This document shows positions 1-11,809 of a stretch of 64,000 bases of DNA, piece after piece. The notes beneath the pieces were generated by a model. It searched no databases. It worked only from the letters and a program-made list of their open reading frames with translations, and was not told the DNA's origin. The number at the start of each line of letters is the position of its first letter. Position 1 is the stretch's first letter. The DNA comes from Protea cynaroides (lineage: Eukaryota; Streptophyta; Magnoliopsida; Proteales; Proteaceae). The DNA lies in NCBI GenBank assembly GCA_028583415.1, contig CM053268.1, forward strand, positions 21,437,923 through 21,501,922, written 5' to 3'. A program made the translations under genes and the position numbers.

Positions 1-640
1 CTTCAATAGGGATGATAGCTTTCACCATAAGTCAACATGAAGGTTGTTTCACTTGTAGGAGTCCTACTTGTAGTTCTGTAGGACCATACGACACTGGGAA
101 GTTCTTATACCCAGGCTTTCCTCTCGTCACGCAGTCGGATTTGGAGGCCTTCCATTATTTGTCTGTAGATCTCCTCCTCTCACTCGAGCCTCTTCTTCAA
201 ACCATCCAATATGGTTCTGTTAGTAACCTCAACTTGACCATTGGCCCGGGGGTTACAGACTGAGGTAAAATGTTGTGCGATGTATTGCTTACAAAAGGCT
301 CAAAGCTTGGTAGAATTGAATTGCTTTCCATTATCAGTCACCACGATCTGGGGGATGCCATATCGATATACTACAGATAGCTTGAAGAATTCAGTTACCT
401 TTGCAGTAGTAATTTTTGGCATAGGCTCCACTTCAATCCATTTGAAAAAGTAGTCAATTGCCACAATCAGGAACTTGCATTGTAGTAGTCCTTGTGGGAA
501 TGGCCCAATGATATCCATACCCTAGACTGCAAAGGGGATGGGAAGTAGTACCCTTATCAAATGAATTTTTGGGCGAGTGTACGGCCTGCTTGATGGCTTC
601 CACAAAATCCTTCATGTACATCCTCAATTGCATCCGCTGC
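1..640 (-). pseudogene. Tat-element integrase remnant
   Basis: Minus-strand reading gives the integrase core: MDIIGPFPQG near 518, then a stretch around IDYFFKWIEVEPM, then VTDNGKQFNSTKL near 300-340. The D of the VTDNG segment and the upstream D of MDIIGPFPQG match two of the DDE catalytic residues. The third (E) would fall in 1-250, where no long frame stays open. The region 560-640 reads as the linker before the core (KDFVEAIKQAVHS). The gene runs off the window. Confidence 0.8.
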
Positions 641-641
641 C

Positions 642-1295
642 TCAGATGGGCATAAGCACCTTAACAAAAGCAAAAACACCTTTTTGGCCTTCATATAGCA
701 CGTACCATTTAAACCTTATCTGGATTTTCTGGGTTTCCTTCTTGTCTTTGGGTAAGATCCCATCTTTCAAATATGTCAGAATTGGATCCATCCAGTAAGG
801 TTCATCTTCTATCATGTGGATTCGTACTTCAGTGTCTACCTCGGATGTGATACTACAGCGAGGCAATTGACTGATATATACCGTGGCATCTAGTTGAGGA
901 GTGTCAGAGTTTAACAACTTCGACAACATGTCTACCTCAGATTTATCTTCTCTATCTACATTCTGAATATCAAACTTTTGAAAAGCTAAAGTAAGTTCTC
1001 TTACCTTATCGAGATAAGCTTGCATCTTGGTCACTTTAGTTTCGTAGTCATTGGTCACTTGTTTGATTACCACCTATGAGTTACTATGAGCGAAGGGATG
1101 GGTGACCATTAAGCATTTCGCAAGTTGAAGCCGACAATTCGAGCCTCATATTTAGCCTCATTGTTTGTAACTAGGAAACCAAATTTAATTGCTCTTTGGA
1201 TCTTAAACCCCTAAGGGCTCATCAAGACCACCCCTGCCCCAGCATGGCCCTCACTTGAGGCACCATCTACGAATAAAGTCCATAATGGAGGCATA
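642..1295 (-). pseudogene. Archaeal-type second RNase H (aRNH) of the Tat element
   Basis: Around 1295-1230 the minus strand reads LFVDGASSEGHAGAG, followed by a segment near 1180-1140 reading TNNEAKYEARIVGF. These are the typical first and second blocks of the extra RNase H domain of Tat elements, with catalytic D in FVDGA and E in NEA. The reading frame 1073-642 continues the domain (QAYLDKVRELTLAFQKFDIQ, then a REDKSEVDMLSKL tail with the last acidic residue) and enters the linker to integrase. Stops separate the blocks, so it is not functional. Confidence 0.75.
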
Positions 1296-1537
1296 GGTTT
1301 AGGGGGAAGAGTCGTTGGTTTGACCTGTATAGCCGCGTTAGGGTTTTCAGGATCATCTTCCAAAGTACTTTCTATGAGGAAATCCGCCAGAGCATGAGCT
1401 TTAATAGTTGCCCGGGGCTTAAACTACAAGTCGAACTCTCCAAGTTCCATAGCCCAAGTTATCATTCTTCTAAAGGCATCGTTCTGAGCTAGAACCTTCT
1501 TTAAAGGCTTGGTGGTGAGGACGATAATGGTGTAGGC

Positions 1538-1771
1538 CTAGAAATAGGGCCTCAGCTTATGCGCAACTATCACCAAGGCAAGAGCATGTTTTTTGATGGC
1601 TTGGTAGCCAGTCTCTGGCCTAGACAGCATCTTACTCATGTAGTAGACAGGTCTTTGAAACTTATTGACTTCTTTAACCAGGACTGCACTCACAACCACA
1701 GATGAGACGGCCATGTAAAGTTGTAATTCGTCCCCTGGTTCAGGCTTTACAAGTATGGGTGGAGTTGACAA
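1538..1771 (-). pseudogene. Retrotransposon RNase H remnant (first RNase H)
   Basis: A 77-residue open stretch reads PPILVKPEPGDELQLYMAVS, VVSAVLVKE, RPVYYMSKMLSRPETGYQ and KHALALVIVAHKLRPYF. This is the standard RNase H start of Ty3/gypsy polymerases. The usual catalytic D of YLAVSD/YTDAS is replaced (YMAVSS), so the active site looks lost. It lies directly after the reverse transcriptase on the minus strand. Confidence 0.8.
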
Positions 1772-1951
1772 GTACTTCCTCAGCTTTATGAATGCTTAAT
1801 GGCACTTAAGAGTCTACTCGAACTTCTTCCCCTTTAAAGTTTTGAAGAATGGTTGCCATCAGTCAGCCGACCTTGACATGAATCGTCCAAGGGCGGCGAC
1901 CATTCCTATCAACTCTTGTACTTGCTTAACATTTTGTGGGACTTTCATGTT

Positions 1952-2786
1952 CTAAATGGCTTCTATCTTGGCCAGATTGGCCTCTATCCCTCTTTGGGAT
2001 ACCATGAAACCTAGGAACATTCTTGACAGTACTCTGAAGGCACATTTGATGGGATTGAACTTCATCTTGTGTTTGCGAAGTATGTCAAATGCCTCTTTCA
2101 AATCATCTAAGTGAGTGTGAGCTTTCAAACTTTTGACCAGAAAGTCATCAACATACACCTCCATATTTCGGCCAATTTGGTCTTGGAATACTTTATTTAC
2201 AAGGCGCTGGTATGTAGCGTTAGGGTTCTTTAATCCATAGGGCATTACTGTGTAACAGTAAGTTCCTCGGCCAATGATGAAGCTTGTACTTTCTTCGTCT
2301 TCCTTACACATTGTAATCTGGTTATATCCTGAATAGGCATCCATAAAGGAAAGTAATTCATGCCCTGAGGTAGCATCTATTAATTGGTTCATGAGAGGCA
2401 AGGGGTAGCTATCTTTGGGACAAGCTTTGTTGAGATTGGTAAAGTCAATACAAATTCTCCAACGACCTCCGGGTTTAGGGACCGTTACAACATTCGATAA
2501 CCACTCAAGATATTTGACTTCCCTAATAAACCCCGTTTATAGTAACTTGTCCTCTTCTTGATTGATGAAGGCCTACCTATTAGGAGCAAAGTTCCTCTTC
2601 TTCTGCCTTATTGGACTGTGTTGGGGATCAATAGACAGACAGTGCTCCATTAGCTCCCTATTTATACCAGGCATGTCTATTACTGACCACGTGAACACAT
2701 TAGCATTTTTTTGGATGAAGGCGATGAGATCATCGTGCATCTTCCCTTGTAGAGAGGAATTGATTTGGAATATGCGTTCTGGCTGA
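1952..2786 (-). pseudogene. Tat-element reverse transcriptase remnant
   Basis: The frame 2401-1952 contains LSFMDAYSGYNQI, MPYGLKNPNATYQRLVNKVF and the catalytic YVDDFLVKS box, followed by HLDDLKEAFDILRKHKMK. Upstream at about 2700-2570 the minus strand gives MPGINRELMEHCLSIDP and RNFAPNRQAFINQE, the usual entry into the Tat reverse transcriptase. At least one stop near 2540 and a frame break near 2401 separate the two parts. It belongs to the pol of the element that fills 1-9062. Confidence 0.88.
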
Positions 2787-2820
2787 TCCTCCGAAATTGG
2801 TATCTATACTAATTTTTCGA

Positions 2821-3668
2821 CTAAAGTGCCTTGCTCTTGGTGGAAGTCATCTTTAAGATCTTCCACAATAACTGATTGTATTGAAACTTTCTTTTTCCCT
2901 TCAGCAATCTCACTTTTCTTTTCTTTATGCTGGAGGTCTCCAGCTTTAGAGGATTCTCCTCAGACATTTTGTTGAAGCCTAGTGCTATGAGGTTACACTG
3001 CCTTGAGATCTTCTGATCGCCTTGACACTCTTCCGTTCCATGATCAGTGGGGAACTCTTGATAACTTGATAGAACGTCAAGAGGCCGCATCTCAACCTGT
3101 ACAGAGCGGGGTGCCCTAGGATTGCATTATAGCTCACTCTAAGATCAATCACCAGAAAGTCTACATTGATTACCTTTCGGGCTGGCTTCTGATGGATCAT
3201 TAAAGGAAGTCAGATCCCACCTTTCACACATATAGAGTCACTAGTAAAACCTGTCAGTGAATATATGGCGGGCTCAGGCATCTCATCGGTTAAGTCCATC
3301 GTCAAGAAAGTGTGATAATATAAGATATCCGTAGCACTTCCGGTGTCGATCATGATGCGGGTGACATTGAAGTCTATAATAGCTGCAGAGATAACTAGGG
3401 CATCCTTATGAGGGTACACCATATTGATGAGGTCATCCTCACTGAATATCATAAGATCTCCCTTTCTTGCTTTCTTGGGAGTTGCATCATGGTTGTCCAT
3501 CTCTCTAGCGTAGGCTCTTGCTGCCTTGGTGGAAGAATTTCTTGCAGCATGACCTCCAGTAATGACATATGAACTGGGTATGACCAAGCGGACCTGATGC
3601 ACAGATTTCTTGAGGTCACATGCCTCGACTGAATGAGGGGGTCCACTCTTGTTCTGCAGCAAGTCCAT
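2821..3668 (-). pseudogene. Tat-element aspartic protease and flanking gag-pol linker
   Basis: The 3668-3210 frame contains DALVISAAIIDFNVTRIMID followed by TGSATDILYYHTF, an aspartic protease with a DTGS active site, in the sequence context usual for Tat elements. The downstream block VNVDFLVIDLRVSYNAILGHP lies in another frame (3200-2985), so a frameshift sits near 3205. The last part (3090-2821) is a poorly conserved linker towards reverse transcriptase. Confidence 0.82.
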
Positions 3669-3822
3669 CTGATAACGCTTTTCGCAGTGTACTAGCAGTT
3701 TTTTCGCTTTATGTCCTCCATGTCCATAGGCTGGCTCTATGGGATCGTCTTCACGATAGCATCGGATCTAGTGGGCAGAATCCAACTCTTCAAATGATTG
3801 GTTCACCAGAGCAAGGTCTTGT

Positions 3823-6111
3823 TGTAAGACCTGCACTCCACTAACTTGGTTTAACCGTGTCGTACCAGGTCATCCCATCATTTCTGGACCAAAGAGGACC
3901 GAGTGTGTGAAGATAGATCACAAACCAGGTATAAAAATCGACTCAACATCCAAAACTGTATACGTATGGTCGCATACCTGAGTAGCTACGACCATATGGT
4001 TAGAATGAAGATCACAAATCCAGGACCCCACGGTCGATGATTTCGAGACCCAAGACCATACTCTGAGTTTTGGAACTTTCCTAAACTAAGGGATTTATTT
4101 CGTAATTGAAAGAGGACTCTATATGGAGAGTTTTCTTCTATATAAAGGACGTCATTTAGCCCTTTTTCACTCTTTTAGAACATTAGTAATCCCTAGAGAA
4201 AGAGAAGGGAAGAGAAGGAAGAGAAGGAGAAGAAGAAAAGACTAAGGAGAGGATTTTGCTGAGAAGAGATTGGCTCTCTATCATAGGCAAAAGTATGAAC
4301 TTAATCCCTGGAGATGTAAACTCTATGGAATAAGACTTCTATGGAAGATAGGCAATATCAACCTATTATGATCCATGTGATTTCCTTGAGAAAATCCCAA
4401 GGAGAACCATGAAGAGAGAGTTTGATGATTAGGGTTGGTAAGAAGCTACTAATTATGGCCATAGGATGACCTTAGAATAAATTCAATTGAAGATCAGAGG
4501 ATTTGACCCAGGAAGAACTCGAATTGCATGTAGTCTGTGACTAGAAATCTCAAGGTTGTAGCTACGGTCGACCATGGCATGACCAGCATGATCAGAGGAT
4601 CGACTATAGGCATTCGAGAAGATTTCAGAACCATATGGTCGTATCTATGGTCGCACCATATGCGACTGTAGGGCATCGACTGTAGGCAGTAAGGTCGATA
4701 CAGTATGAGACCATAGGACCAATCAGACATCTATCAGTGCTCTGTTTCGATTTTTTAGTACTATAACATGTTACATATGAATCCTAACTTAAATTCATAT
4801 AACTTTTAAGTTGTTAAATCAATTCAAAGAGAATTTCAAGGCTTGAAAGGAGATCGAGTATTGCTAACAGGTGAGGGAACAAGACCTAAACTAATTGGTT
4901 AATAACAAACTGTTTATTTTTATTGAGTCCAATAACATGATTGATTCTATGCTTGTATGCTTGTAATGTGCATCTCACATGTCATCCAATATTTCTACTA
5001 TTACTATTCATGCATATTTAATTCTGTTTATTTATAACATGATGATGATGTTAGGAATAGGCATGTGAATGTATGTGTGTAGTAGGTGTGTTGGATGCGA
5101 GTGGAGCATCAGGGGGAGGACGTGGCATGGTGGTCTTTGACCTTGTCACTAGACTCTAGCTCTATATCTACTCAAGTCTTACCCACTAACATCGTCGTAT
5201 CACCATTACCTTAGCAGAACTATTACGTCTTAGGGCATCAAGGGAGGAGGTCCCGGACCGTGTGGTCTCTGACTCTACCACGGGGCCTTAGCTCTATCTC
5301 TATGAAATGTTGAGGGATGCTAGGGTGAGGCCTTGGATACACTATTTGGAATTAGGATTGGTTAGTTGCGAACCCAGTTTGCAAGCCCTCGCCAATAAGG
5401 GCTTACATATTGGTATGGGTGGGGCATCAGGGGAAGTGTTGGCAGTGTTTGATCCGAACACTTTAGCTCTATCTCTATTCCATGGTGGGTGCATGTGGGA
5501 CGACAATGGTGTTTGATCCATTGGGAGGATTCACACACTCGTGTATAGAGGTGCGAGGGCCACCAAATATTTCTATAGCACATTACAAACTTAAAAATCA
5601 GACCAAAGATATGAATTGAATGCATGCATATGTTTGTTGCATTGTTTTGTTTGCTCACTAAGCCATGATGTGTGCTCACACTTTCGACGTTGAATATTTT
5701 TAGTTGATGATGTAGGTCCTACTGTTGAAGATTATATGAATGCGTCGATGTATGGACATGTAGCCGCGATGGACGAGGAATTAACAGAGGAGACGCATGA
5801 TACTTCATGCGAGTGCAACCAGTGCATATTCGATTAGTTTAGCCATTTTTTATTATTGAAACATGTAATGGATTAATTATTTTTACGTCTTGAGTTTTGG
5901 AGATAATCGGATTAATTATTTATTATCAGTGTTAGACACTCAGTTCATTATCTGTAAGACTTCCACTTATTTATTTATTATCTCTGATTATTACCGTGGA
6001 ATGTGTGTGTGGTTTGATATGGTGGGTACGACCTATACGAGATCCTGATTGAACCATTGGTTTATTAGCGGTTCATCACACTATTCTGGTTAGATCGAAA
6101 TTGGGGTGACA
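3823..6111 (+). mobile_element. Solo LTR of the TGTAAGACC Ty3/gypsy family
   Basis: The copy begins TGTAAGACCTGCAC and ends GGGGTGACA. It is flanked by a perfect 5-bp duplication CTTGT (3818-3822 and 6112-6116) and interrupts the gag of the minus-strand Tat element. Its length of 2289 bp and its sequence blocks (GGTCG-rich part near 3900-4700, GATGATGATG and TAGCTCTATCTCTA blocks near 5040-5300, the GTTCATCACACTATTCTGGTTAGA end) match the LTRs at 24530-26889 and 32690-35050. No internal domain or second LTR is present, so it arose by LTR-LTR recombination. TATATAAAGG at 4139-4148 is the likely promoter TATA box. Confidence 0.93.
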
Positions 6112-6210
6112 CTTGTTCTTTAGACGCCTTAGATGGGCTAGACGCTGACTTTGCAGCTCCACTCCTGACCTAAGGCATTGCCCTGATCATATAGGCCAGA
6201 CCTTTCGCCT

Positions 6211-8097
6211 TCAATTGAGGGGATCGCTAGCCTTATTCAGCTGCCTCATCATCCTCAAGATCATGATCTTCTTTTTGACCCTTCTTCTTCCCTGCCTTGG
6301 TTTTGCAATCAGAGTCTTTGGTTGCATCAACTGATGTTGGGCACTTCTTGTCCACATACTTGTCAAGCTTTCCACTCGGATAAGCTCTTCGATGCCATCA
6401 CGAAGATGAAAACATTCATTCATTATATCTGTGTGCGCTATGGAAGACACAAAACAGCTTTGGATTTCTAGTCTGAGAATCGGGATTCATCTTTCCCAAC
6501 GAATGAAAGGAAGTTTGAGTCATTTCAATCATGAAGATTCTACAGGTGTCTTTCGCAGTAGGTGATAATGGTCATAAAATTGGAAAGCTGGAGGCTCCTC
6601 TCCAGTTACTTTCTCCTTGTTTTTCTTCTTCTTCTTCGGGGTTTTTCCTTTGGATGAAATGCTTTCCACCTTTTCTTCTAGTTTCTTTTCACCTTTAGGG
6701 GTCGATAAGGTGTTCGTTGTCGGATCATTCTTCGTGGTCAAGTTAGTATTTGCATATTTCTCACATTGAGCAAGAAGTTCGATGAGACTAGCAACTGGCT
6801 TCTTGGCCAGGGAGAACTTGAGGTTTTGATCTAGAATGGATCCTTCTAGGGTGGCCTTTTGACCAAATCTTCAAGGCCTTTAATTTAGGGCATCCGTGTT
6901 GAATCTATCGAGGAAGGCTCTAAGAGCCTCACCTTCCTCCTACTTACAATCCCTTAGGTTGTAAGAAATTTCTTCAGCATTCTCCTGCTCTACAAGTGAC
7001 TTAAGAAGTTGTTAGCAAGATCATTGAAAGAATCTATCGAATGCTTGGGGAGACTGCTATACTAGATGTGGCCAGCCCCTTGAGAGTAAAAGAAAAGGCA
7101 CGGCAATCAATCTCATCACTTAGGCAGTGAAGGACCATTTGAGCAGAGAAGCTGTCAAGATGCTGCTCAGGTCAGTGGTCCCATCGTATGAGTCCAAGGG
7201 TTGCATAATAAGTCCCGTGGGCAGTTTAGTCCTCATGATATGCTCAGAAAGCGCTCCTTCAATGTTGTACAGGTGTCGCATAGGATTCATCGGCCCTTCC
7301 TCCATTCTTTGAAGTTGAGTCTTCAGCTCATTGAGTTCACGTTCAACTTTATCATCGCTACGCCGAGGACGCGCCTCTGCAGTAGCTCTGTTGAATCACA
7401 GAGCATCTACTCTTGCCTGAGCTTCATTACAAGGCTCCGAGACTCGTCTTAGCCTTTTAGAGACTGGTACCCTACTAATGCTTTGATGTATGCTAGGTTC
7501 AGATGCACTATGTGAAGATGCAGTGCTATCTCGCATGAGGCTCTCGAAGCTAGAGGTACATTTCAAGCAAATTGATTAGAATCTCTGCTGACAGAGCTTC
7601 GAGGCTAAGGAGGAGTGGGCCTCCGAAGATAATCCCTTCCCACCTGACTAGCCTATGATTGATTGTTGTAATTTGGCACCTGGTGGTGATGCACATGACA
7701 GGGGGGGCAGCCTTGGTGGCATTCACTCTGTGGTACTCTATCATTAACCCTGTCAATACGTGGTGGTACTGCTACTGGAGTTGCTGACTGCTGGTAAGGA
7801 GATGTTGTGTCAAGATTTCTAGTTGTTTGGGGATAGCATTAAACTATGCCCTAGTCAAGTGTTGTGGCGAAGGTGGGGGTAACAACTCTGCTTCTAGTGT
7901 AGAGTTATCGGCTACATGTATTCTTTCATCGTTGGGTCCAGGGTTTTCGGTTGCTGCATAATTGTTGGCAATAGGAGGATTCCAAACACCAATAGTCTGG
8001 TTCCAGTTTATGTTGGAAAAATGTGTTTGCATTTTGAGGAGAAGATGGGGTGAAAAAATACTCAAGGTTGAACTGCTAAAAGATACTACCACAGTTC
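6211..8097 (-). pseudogene. Tat-element gag remnant
   Basis: In 7305-7120 the minus strand reads LYNIEGALSEHIMRTKLPTG followed by LIMQPLDSYDGTTDLSSILT. This is the start of the plant retrotransposon gag capsid domain (typically LP.GFK.P.L..YDG.TDP). Lysine-rich stretches at 6741-6529 (KGKTPKKKKKNKEK) and 6450-6211 follow. Several frames and stops break it, and the 3823-6111 solo LTR separates it from protease. Confidence 0.78.
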
Positions 8098-8112
8098 CCA
8101 TAGACGGCGCCA
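8098..8112 (-). other. Primer-binding site of the Tat element
   Basis: The minus strand reads GTGTGACA (LTR end), a short spacer, then TGGCGCCGTCTATGGGA. A site beginning TGGCGCC directly after the 5' LTR is usual for Tat/Athila-type elements and pairs with a tRNA 3' CCA end. I do not assign the tRNA. Confidence 0.7.
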
Positions 8113-8118
8113 AACTAT

Positions 8119-9062
8119 TGTCACACCGAACGGGATAGTCTTGAGCTCGTCGTAAAAGACTGCACAGAGGGAAAGAAAGGGACACCGTGAATGGTAGGGC
8201 CTAGACGCCCAGAAACCACTCCGATGCCTGAGTCAGTCTGGTGAAACAAGCAATATGAAAAAATCACAAAGGTGGTTGCTCCTTTTGTCAAAGAAGAGAG
8301 TTTACATAGTTGCCTTAGCTCAAGCTTGGGGGTGAGATGTATATGTATCAAATGAGAGAATTCCTCCAAGGTCCAGATGCATTGGAAGGAACTCGATCCT
8401 TGTATTCCCATTCAGATCTTCTATATATAGTCCAGGATGGAGAATGGCTTGTTGTTCGCTACGTGTCTCAATTGAGGGACATAGATTATGCTTGATGATG
8501 GGTTGTATGGCCATCTAACTGGAGTAGTGGTTGGTGATCATACGCTGATATGATAGGTATGGGCTGTTGTGTTGGAAGATTCATGCAATCCAACTCTTAG
8601 GATATGAGAGATATTTCCCTCTAATTACGTAGATTGATAGACATGATGCGCATTTAACGTGCATGGTTCGCATTTAATGCGCATGGCCAACGTGTATTTC
8701 TCTAAGTTAATCCAATGTTGGTTTAACCGTTGGATTATCTAACATAAAAATGCCACATGTTTGATGGATACCATTTGCTACGAGTAGAATGAATCTTATG
8801 TGCGTCGGTCTGAGGCACTCATGGAATAAAAGGTAGCATTGTGGTGCATGATGAACTTCGTTGCCTGTGCTTCGGATATGATAATGCATCTGAGGCGATG
8901 ATTTGTATGTGTTAGATTTGAGTGCGCCGCTCTTCTGGGTGCCACAAAAGAGTGTCCATAACCGACTTTAGACATAAACTTTAGAGTGTCTTTTTGCAGG
9001 GACACATCTAGGCAGTACACGTGCCACTTGATTAAGGATGGGATATAATCCCCATATCAGCA
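8119..9062 (-). repeat. 5' LTR of the Tat element
   Basis: On the plus strand the LTR starts TGTCACACCGAACGG at 8119 (minus-strand end GGTGTGACA beside the primer site). Its outer end is best placed at the CA of 9061-9062, where the minus strand begins TGCTGATATGGGG. The outer boundary is inferred because the partner LTR is outside the window. Confidence 0.6.
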
Positions 9063-10245
9063 TAAAAAAAATTAATAATTAAAGATAGCCTTTAGTGTTC
9101 TTTTGAGTTAGAAGATAACCACCTGATACTAGCCTTGTAATTGCCCTTGTCGATCAATTCTATACAAATTCTTAAGGCTTTGTTTGGTTGTAAGGGGAAT
9201 TGAAGGGAAGGGAAGTGAAATTTTTATACTTTAAATGGGAAGCTTTGTAGTGGTAACACAATATGATTGTATAAAATGTAAAATTTATTTTACTTTTCTT
9301 AACATATTTAGTAATGATACTTATAGAATGTAAAATTTATTTTCATTTTCAAATGGGAGGGATTTAGATGCGACACGAAGTGTAAGTTAATAACTAAATC
9401 TGGAATAATTTAGAGTTTATTAGATAGTAATGTGATAGTGTGAGGACAGAATATAAAATGTCCACCCATGCTGATATGGACTGGCAAAGATTTGGAGTCG
9501 CCACCTAGATTAAGGTCTAGGACCTAAAATGCTGTCTCATCCTAAGATAAGACTTCTATTGACTCATGGCCCAACATATCGACTTTGGTTTATCAGAGAA
9601 TGGGTAAGCGTTCAAGGTATAGTTTGGGAAGGTGTTAGGCACCTAAAACTGTCCGATCCAAAAATCGGCCTCCTATATGATTCTACTTTCCTTAGACTTT
9701 ATGGTTCTGACTGTTCATGGTCAATGGATAATGACTAGGGTACATGGGGGATCCTATGCCAAATTGCTAAGTTCTTCTAGCCTAAATTCAGCCAAACATG
9801 TTCTCAAAGTAAGAAAACAAACAAAATAATATACAATGAACCGAACCAAAGATGGTTCGGTGATGGAATAAATCTGAGATGTCCAAAACATCTCAAATTG
9901 CCTACGTATTCCAATCCTGGAAATCAAATCCAGAAACGTAACTCGAAACGAAAAGTGATTAAAGTATATGAATATGGATTATGATTAAGCTTTCTTAGAT
10001 TCAATTTATTAAAGTTGAAGTTTATGCTTAATGATGATGGAGATTGAATCTAGAGATAGCTTACATGGATCGAAGCGAACGAGGATATGGATACGGATAT
10101 AGATATGGGGACCTAAAGATACTAAGATGGGGTACCGTACTTGGAGAGTCCCCCAAGTTGCCTATGTATCTTAGAGGTCTTGGAAATCAGGTACAACGTA
10201 GTTCATTTTTTGGTGGATTAGGTAGCCTCAGGGACTAAGATATAC

Positions 10246-10455
10246 AAGCACTCTCAGGGAGTAAAGCATGCGTACTCTCAGGGAGTAGAGTAAGTATGTC
10301 TCTCAGGGAGTAAGATTTATACTCTCAGGGAGTAAGGTATGTCTCTCAGGGAGGAAAGATTTGTACTCTCAGGGAGTAAGGTATGGCTCTCAGGGAGGAA
10401 AGTATGTATATTCGCAAGGAGTAAAGTATGTGTATACTCTTAGGGAGTAGAGTAT
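10246..10455 (+). repeat. Minisatellite, unit around CTCTCAGGGAGTAAG
   Basis: About nine imperfect copies of a 20-31-bp unit, each containing CTCTCAGGGAG(T/G)A, follow one another. Spacing alternates because the filler (GTATGT, ATTTATA, CATGCGTA) differs. It sits just downstream of the leader block of the 9439-14268 element. Confidence 0.9.
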
Positions 10456-11027
10456 GGAACCATGTCTGGGAGTTTCCCAGACTACCTACGTATCTTAGGG
10501 TTTGCCCTAAGAATCAGGATCCGCATAGTTCGGACAAACTAGATTGTTCATTAGGTGACCCGCTTGGGTCGGAAAAAGGGGGTGGTCCTGCCGGACCGAA
10601 AGACGATCCTAGAAGATCTATGATTGGATTCACATTACACCTATCTAGGTCTCTGTACCCTAGGGGAAATGAACTGAGAGTAGGGCTCGTCCTAAAACTA
10701 CCCTTGTAACCTAAACCCCTGGTTTTGGAATTGTTGGGCTTGGCTTCATGCTTCTTGATTAAGACTTTTATCTTTTTTGCTTTTACCCTTGCCATGAATG
10801 TGGGTGGCTACATGCATGTCCCCACACATAAAATGTCTGCTAGGTGTACAGATATGGCAGTTCGACTAGGGTGTAACAAAATGTAAGTTCTTTGCCGACA
10901 ACAGATATCAATCAAACATGGCAGTATGCACAAAGCTAGCAGTGTAAGCATCCTAAGCATAGTGGTGCACAATATGACAATGTTATCATATCCTCATTTT
11001 AACGGTATATATATAGTCGGTCAAGAA

Positions 11028-11175
11028 GAAAGAGAGAAAGAGAGAATTCAAGAGGAAAGAGAGAGAGAGAATTCAAGAGGAAAGAGAGAGAGAGAGAGAG
11101 AGAGAACTCAAGAGGAAAAAAGAGAGAGAGAACTCAAGTGGAAAGAGAGAGAGAGAGACAGAACCCGAGAGGAGA
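11028..11175 (+). repeat. GA-rich microsatellite
   Basis: Repeated AGAGAGAGA tracts are separated by AACTCAAGAGGAA spacers. A second short GA tract lies at 11443-11462. Open frames through it are composition artefacts. Confidence 0.9.
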
Positions 11176-11809
11176 GAGAAGGTGTATTTGGTGGAGGGAA
11201 AGATGGAGGTGCTGCCACCTCCACCTCTCCCATGCTCATTTAATCCGCCGCTGCCACCTCCATTTTGGGCAGTCTAGCTCTAGCTGCCACCTCCACCTCT
11301 CCCATGCTTTTTGAGCCCCAAACCAATGTTGCCTCCTCTACCTCTCCCATACCCGTTGGAGAAACACCGTATCTCGTCACCCACCTGGAAGCTCTTTCCT
11401 TTTTTTAGAAAACTAGGAAGAGAGAAATGCAGAGAGAAGCACAGAAGAGAGAGAGAGAGAGAAGGTCTGACAGGGAAAGAAGAAGGGAGAAGATCAGCGG
11501 AAGTGCTACCACACTCCACCGCCATGCTTTCGGAGCCCAACTCCATCACCAGCCGCACCCAGCTGCCACACTCCACCTCCCATGCACCTGCCATCCAGTG
11601 CCCATGCTTCTTGAACCCCAACCTGACTACACCCATCCCACACTCCACCTCTCTTCATCCAACTTCCTACTTCTATAAATACCCACCGAGGCAGAGTCAA
11701 GAGGGAGGAGTTTTTCTGGCTGGGAAGGCTAACACTTTACTTTCTTTTGAAATCCCCTTTTGTCCCCCTCACTGGTCTGCCTGTTCATCCTCTTTCACAC
11801 ACACAGCAT

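Larger units (their letters stand above)
1..9062 (-). mobile_element. Tat-lineage Ty3/gypsy LTR retrotransposon, decayed, cut by left window edge
   Basis: Read on the minus strand, the order is LTR (9062-8119), primer site, gag (about 8097-6211), solo-LTR interruption, protease, reverse transcriptase, RNase H, a second RNase H of the archaeal type, then integrase running off the left edge. Integrase after the RNase H domains defines Ty3/gypsy. A second RNase H between the first one and integrase is the hallmark of the Tat (Ogre/Retand) lineage. All coding parts are broken by stops and frameshifts. The 3' LTR would lie to the left of position 1, so neither the target duplication nor the insertion age can be read. 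Lineage assignment rests on recognised domain motifs. Confidence 0.9.

Noticed and set aside
10246..10455. Regularly spaced repeats that could be mistaken for CRISPR
   Set aside because: Units are short and imperfect, spacers are not unique or equal in length, and the context is a plant retroelement.
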